Assembly: GCA_947494865.1 (NCBI GenBank)
Contig: CANMAT010000155.1
Span: 1 to 7,781, forward strand
Source: Deltaproteobacteria bacterium
GTDB taxonomy: Bacteria > Myxococcota_A > Polyangia > Polyangiales > Ga0077539
Length of the DNA stretch: 7,781 nt
Direction: 5' to 3'
Numbering within the stretch: the stretch's first letter is position 1; each line of letters opens with the position of its first letter. Under the pieces are notes generated by a model, which was not told where the DNA came from, searched no databases, and was given only the letters and a program-made list of their open reading frames with translations. The position numbers and the translations under genes are program-made. Shown piece after piece: positions 6,416 to 7,781 of this stretch.

Positions 6416-6471
6416 GGAGGGTGCGCTCTGCCGTTCCCCTCGGGGGGCGGATTGGGGTAGACAAGCGCATC
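6416..6471 (+). promoter_or_regulatory. Distant Shine-Dalgarno plus nested hairpin upstream of the epimerase gene
   Basis: GGAGG (6416-6420) lies 51 bases before the ATG at 6472. Between them, 6421-6427 can pair with 6464-6470 (six Watson-Crick pairs and one G-U). Inside this, 6431-6439 can pair with 6442-6450 (seven Watson-Crick pairs and two G-U, the innermost pair probably open to give a CTCG loop). Folded, the GGAGG abuts the helix and the ATG follows one base after it. No T-run follows the inner hairpin, so it is not a standard terminator. GGGG at 6454-6457 is a possible ordinary but distant ribosome site. Confidence 0.35.
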
Positions 6472-7482
6472 ATGATTCAGGGACAGCGTGTTCTTCTCAC
6501 GGGCGGCGCGGGCTTCATCGGCACGGCGCTCGTTCGCAGGCTCAGCGAGTCGAACGAGTGTGTGGTGTTCGACACCCTGCGCCGCAACGCGCTGGTGCCC
6601 GCCGGGCTCGACAAGCACCCCAACGTGACGCTCATTCAGGGCGACGTGCGCGACCGCGAGGCCCTCTCGAAGGCCATGGACGGCTGCGGGTACATCGTTC
6701 ACCTCGCCTCCATCGCGGGCGTCGACACGGTGCTCAAGAACCCCGTCCCCACCATGGAGATCGCCCTCGAGGGCACCATGAACGCCCTCCGCGCCGCCGC
6801 CGAGAAGGGCGCCGCCATCAAGCGCTTCGTAGATTTCTCCACGAGCGAGGTCTTCGGCCGCTACGCCTTCCGCGTGGGCGAAGGCGACGTCACCACCCTC
6901 GGCGCCGTCGGCGAGGCCCGGTGGACGTACGCCGTCAGCAAGCTCGCCACGGAGCACCTCTGCCACTGCTACCACAAGCAGTTCGGCCTCCCCACGGTGA
7001 GCATCCGACCGTTCAACATCTTCGGCCCGGGGCAGATCGGTGAGGGCGCCGTGCACGCCTTCGTGGTGCGCGCCCTCAAAGAGGAGCCCATCAGCATTCA
7101 CAACGAGGGCGATCAGATTCGCTCGTGGTGTTACATCGACGACATCATCGAGGGCATCATGCTCACCCTCGAGCGCGACGAGGCCGTCGGGCAGAGCTTC
7201 AACATCGGCAACCCCCGCGCCACGGTCACCATCTACCAGCTCGCGCGCACCATCGCGCGCCTCGCCGACTCGCGCTCGGAGATCCGCTTCGTCGAGTGGC
7301 CCTTCGCCGACGTCGAGCTGCGCATCCCCGACATTCAGAAGGCCGAGAAGCTCCTGGGGTACCGCCCCCGCGTCGAGCTCGAAGACGGCCTCATGCGCAC
7401 CATCGTGTGGTACCGCGAGAAGCTCGAGCGCGAGCGCCGCGACTCGGTGCCCGCCTCGCATGGCGAGACGCCCCGCTCGTGA
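6472..7482 (+). CDS. NAD-dependent nucleotide-sugar epimerase/dehydratase (extended SDR)
   Basis: The protein has 336 residues, a normal length for the family. The N-terminal Rossmann fold shows TGGAGFIG (10-17), Asp34 after the second strand for NAD, GDVRD (57-61) and HLAS (77-80). The catalytic triad is Ser125 in STSEVFG with Tyr153 and Lys157 in YAVSK. RPFNIFGPGQ (179-188) and SWCYIDD (218-224) belong to the nucleotide-sugar binding part. The enzyme oxidises and rearranges an NDP-sugar in the cytoplasm, feeding polysaccharide, LPS or glycan synthesis. Glu126 after the serine and ARWTY before the catalytic Tyr recall the UDP-glucuronate decarboxylase/ArnA branch more than GalE, but the substrate is not established. 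I chose the ATG at 6472 over the GTG at 6421 because it puts the Gly-rich loop at residue 11, as usual, and the GTG directly abuts GGAGG with no spacing. The stop overlaps the next start. Confidence 0.92.
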   Translation: MIQGQRVLLTGGAGFIGTALVRRLSESNECVVFDTLRRNALVPAGLDKHPNVTLIQGDVRDREALSKAMDGCGYIVHLASIAGVDTVLKNPVPTMEIALEGTMNALRAAAEKGAAIKRFVDFSTSEVFGRYAFRVGEGDVTTLGAVGEARWTYAVSKLATEHLCHCYHKQFGLPTVSIRPFNIFGPGQIGEGAVHAFVVRALKEEPISIHNEGDQIRSWCYIDDIIEGIMLTLERDEAVGQSFNIGNPRATVTIYQLARTIARLADSRSEIRFVEWPFADVELRIPDIQKAEKLLGYRPRVELEDGLMRTIVWYREKLERERRDSVPASHGETPRS

Positions 7483-7781
7483 GCGCGCGCTCCTTCGACC
7501 TCGAGGTCATCCGCTCCGACGGGTGGTTCGAACGCGTGGTCACCAGCGTGCCCGCGCTCGGCCGCCTGTGCGAGTCGCTCGGCGAGGCCCTCGTGGCGCT
7601 CTCGCTCGTGGCGGGCTTTCGCATCCTGTCGGCGGGCGTAGACCGCGCGTCGGGCGACGTCACGGCGCTCCAGTGGGTGCGCGACGCCGAGGGCTCCGAG
7701 GTCACCGACTCGGGGCCCCCCGACGCGCTGCGCTCCGAGGTGATGGCCGCCCTCCTCGGCGACGCCGACGAGGTCGTCGAG
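7479..7781 (+). CDS. Unrecognised protein, N-terminal 101 residues, runs off the window
   Basis: A GTG start overlaps the epimerase stop in a GTGA arrangement, the usual sign of translational coupling. The frame stays open to the end of the window, and almost every codon ends in G or C, as in the neighbouring genes, so it is very probably real. The protein starts MSARSFDLEVIRSDGWFERV, then has a moderately hydrophobic helical stretch (about residues 25-52, LCESLGEALVALSLVAGF) too polar to be a clear membrane segment, then an acidic part rich in Asp, Glu and Ala. There is no signal peptide, so it is probably cytoplasmic. I do not recognise a family. The overlap suggests it works with, or is at least expressed with, the nucleotide-sugar enzyme. 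Confidence 0.75.
   Translation, partial: MSARSFDLEVIRSDGWFERVVTSVPALGRLCESLGEALVALSLVAGFRILSAGVDRASGDVTALQWVRDAEGSEVTDSGPPDALRSEVMAALLGDADEVVE
7481..7492. repeat. Perfect 12-bp palindrome at the epimerase/next-gene junction
   Basis: GAGCGCGCGCTC equals its own reverse complement and overlaps the GTGA stop/start junction. It could be a dimeric-protein site or a small RNA hairpin covering the start of the next gene. In DNA this rich in GCGC it may be chance. Confidence 0.3.

Noticed and set aside
6431..6450. Inner hairpin after porin 2 as an intrinsic terminator
   Set aside because: The stem is good, but no T-run follows on the + strand (the next bases are ATTGGGG); there is also no T-run placed to serve the other strand.
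3467..6460. 997-codon + strand open frame across phoD and porin 2
   Set aside because: Arg/His/Pro-rich translation without motifs, running through two well-supported genes and the gap between them; a shadow of codon bias.
6421..6471. GTG at 6421 as the start of the epimerase
   Set aside because: GGAGG directly abuts it with no spacing, and it would add 17 residues ahead of the NAD-binding loop that normally sits near the N-terminus.

Overview
The window is a very GC-rich stretch with a strong preference for G or C at the third codon position. It comes from a Gram-negative-type bacterium: two outer-membrane beta-barrel porins are encoded. Three successive exported proteins carry Asp/Ala/Thr/Pro-rich linkers near the N-terminus, and two of them show a lipobox. 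That style, with the base composition and a lamin-tail-domain protein, is typical of Myxococcota (Polyangiales-like). This assignment is inferred from style only. All genes read on the + strand, and no gene-free stretch exceeds 300 bases.

Layout: (1) the 3' part of an exported lamin-tail-domain (LTD) protein; (2) a 69-bp gap holding a GC palindrome and three TCAC repeats with an exact 11-bp period, which is the geometry of a PhoB/PhoP box; (3) a tight run of porin O/P-like protein, calcineurin-like phosphoesterase lipoprotein with a purple-acid-phosphatase-type N-domain, and PhoD-type alkaline phosphatase with Tat signal and lipobox (gaps of 11 and 1 bp); (4) after 57 bp, a second porin O/P-like protein; (5) after 64 bp, an extended short-chain dehydrogenase/reductase acting on nucleotide sugars; (6) overlapping its stop by 4 bp, the start of an unrecognised protein that runs off the window.

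The centre reads as a phosphate-scavenging island. Two different lipid-anchored phosphoesterases would release phosphate from organic esters, and two anion-type porins would let phosphate or small phosphate esters cross the outer membrane. The candidate Pho box would place at least the first three genes under phosphate control. The LTD protein may belong to the same theme, since bacterial LTDs are often found with secreted nucleases and phosphatases, but its main part lies outside the window. The sugar-nucleotide enzyme and the last gene look like a separate unit.

The most distinctive observations are the 11-bp Pho-box-like array placed so close to the GTG that the first porin mRNA may be nearly leaderless, and a shared arrangement upstream of both porin 2 and the epimerase: a good Shine-Dalgarno motif too far from the ATG, with a foldable hairpin between them that would bring the two together. 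No RNA genes, insertion sequences or CRISPR arrays are visible.
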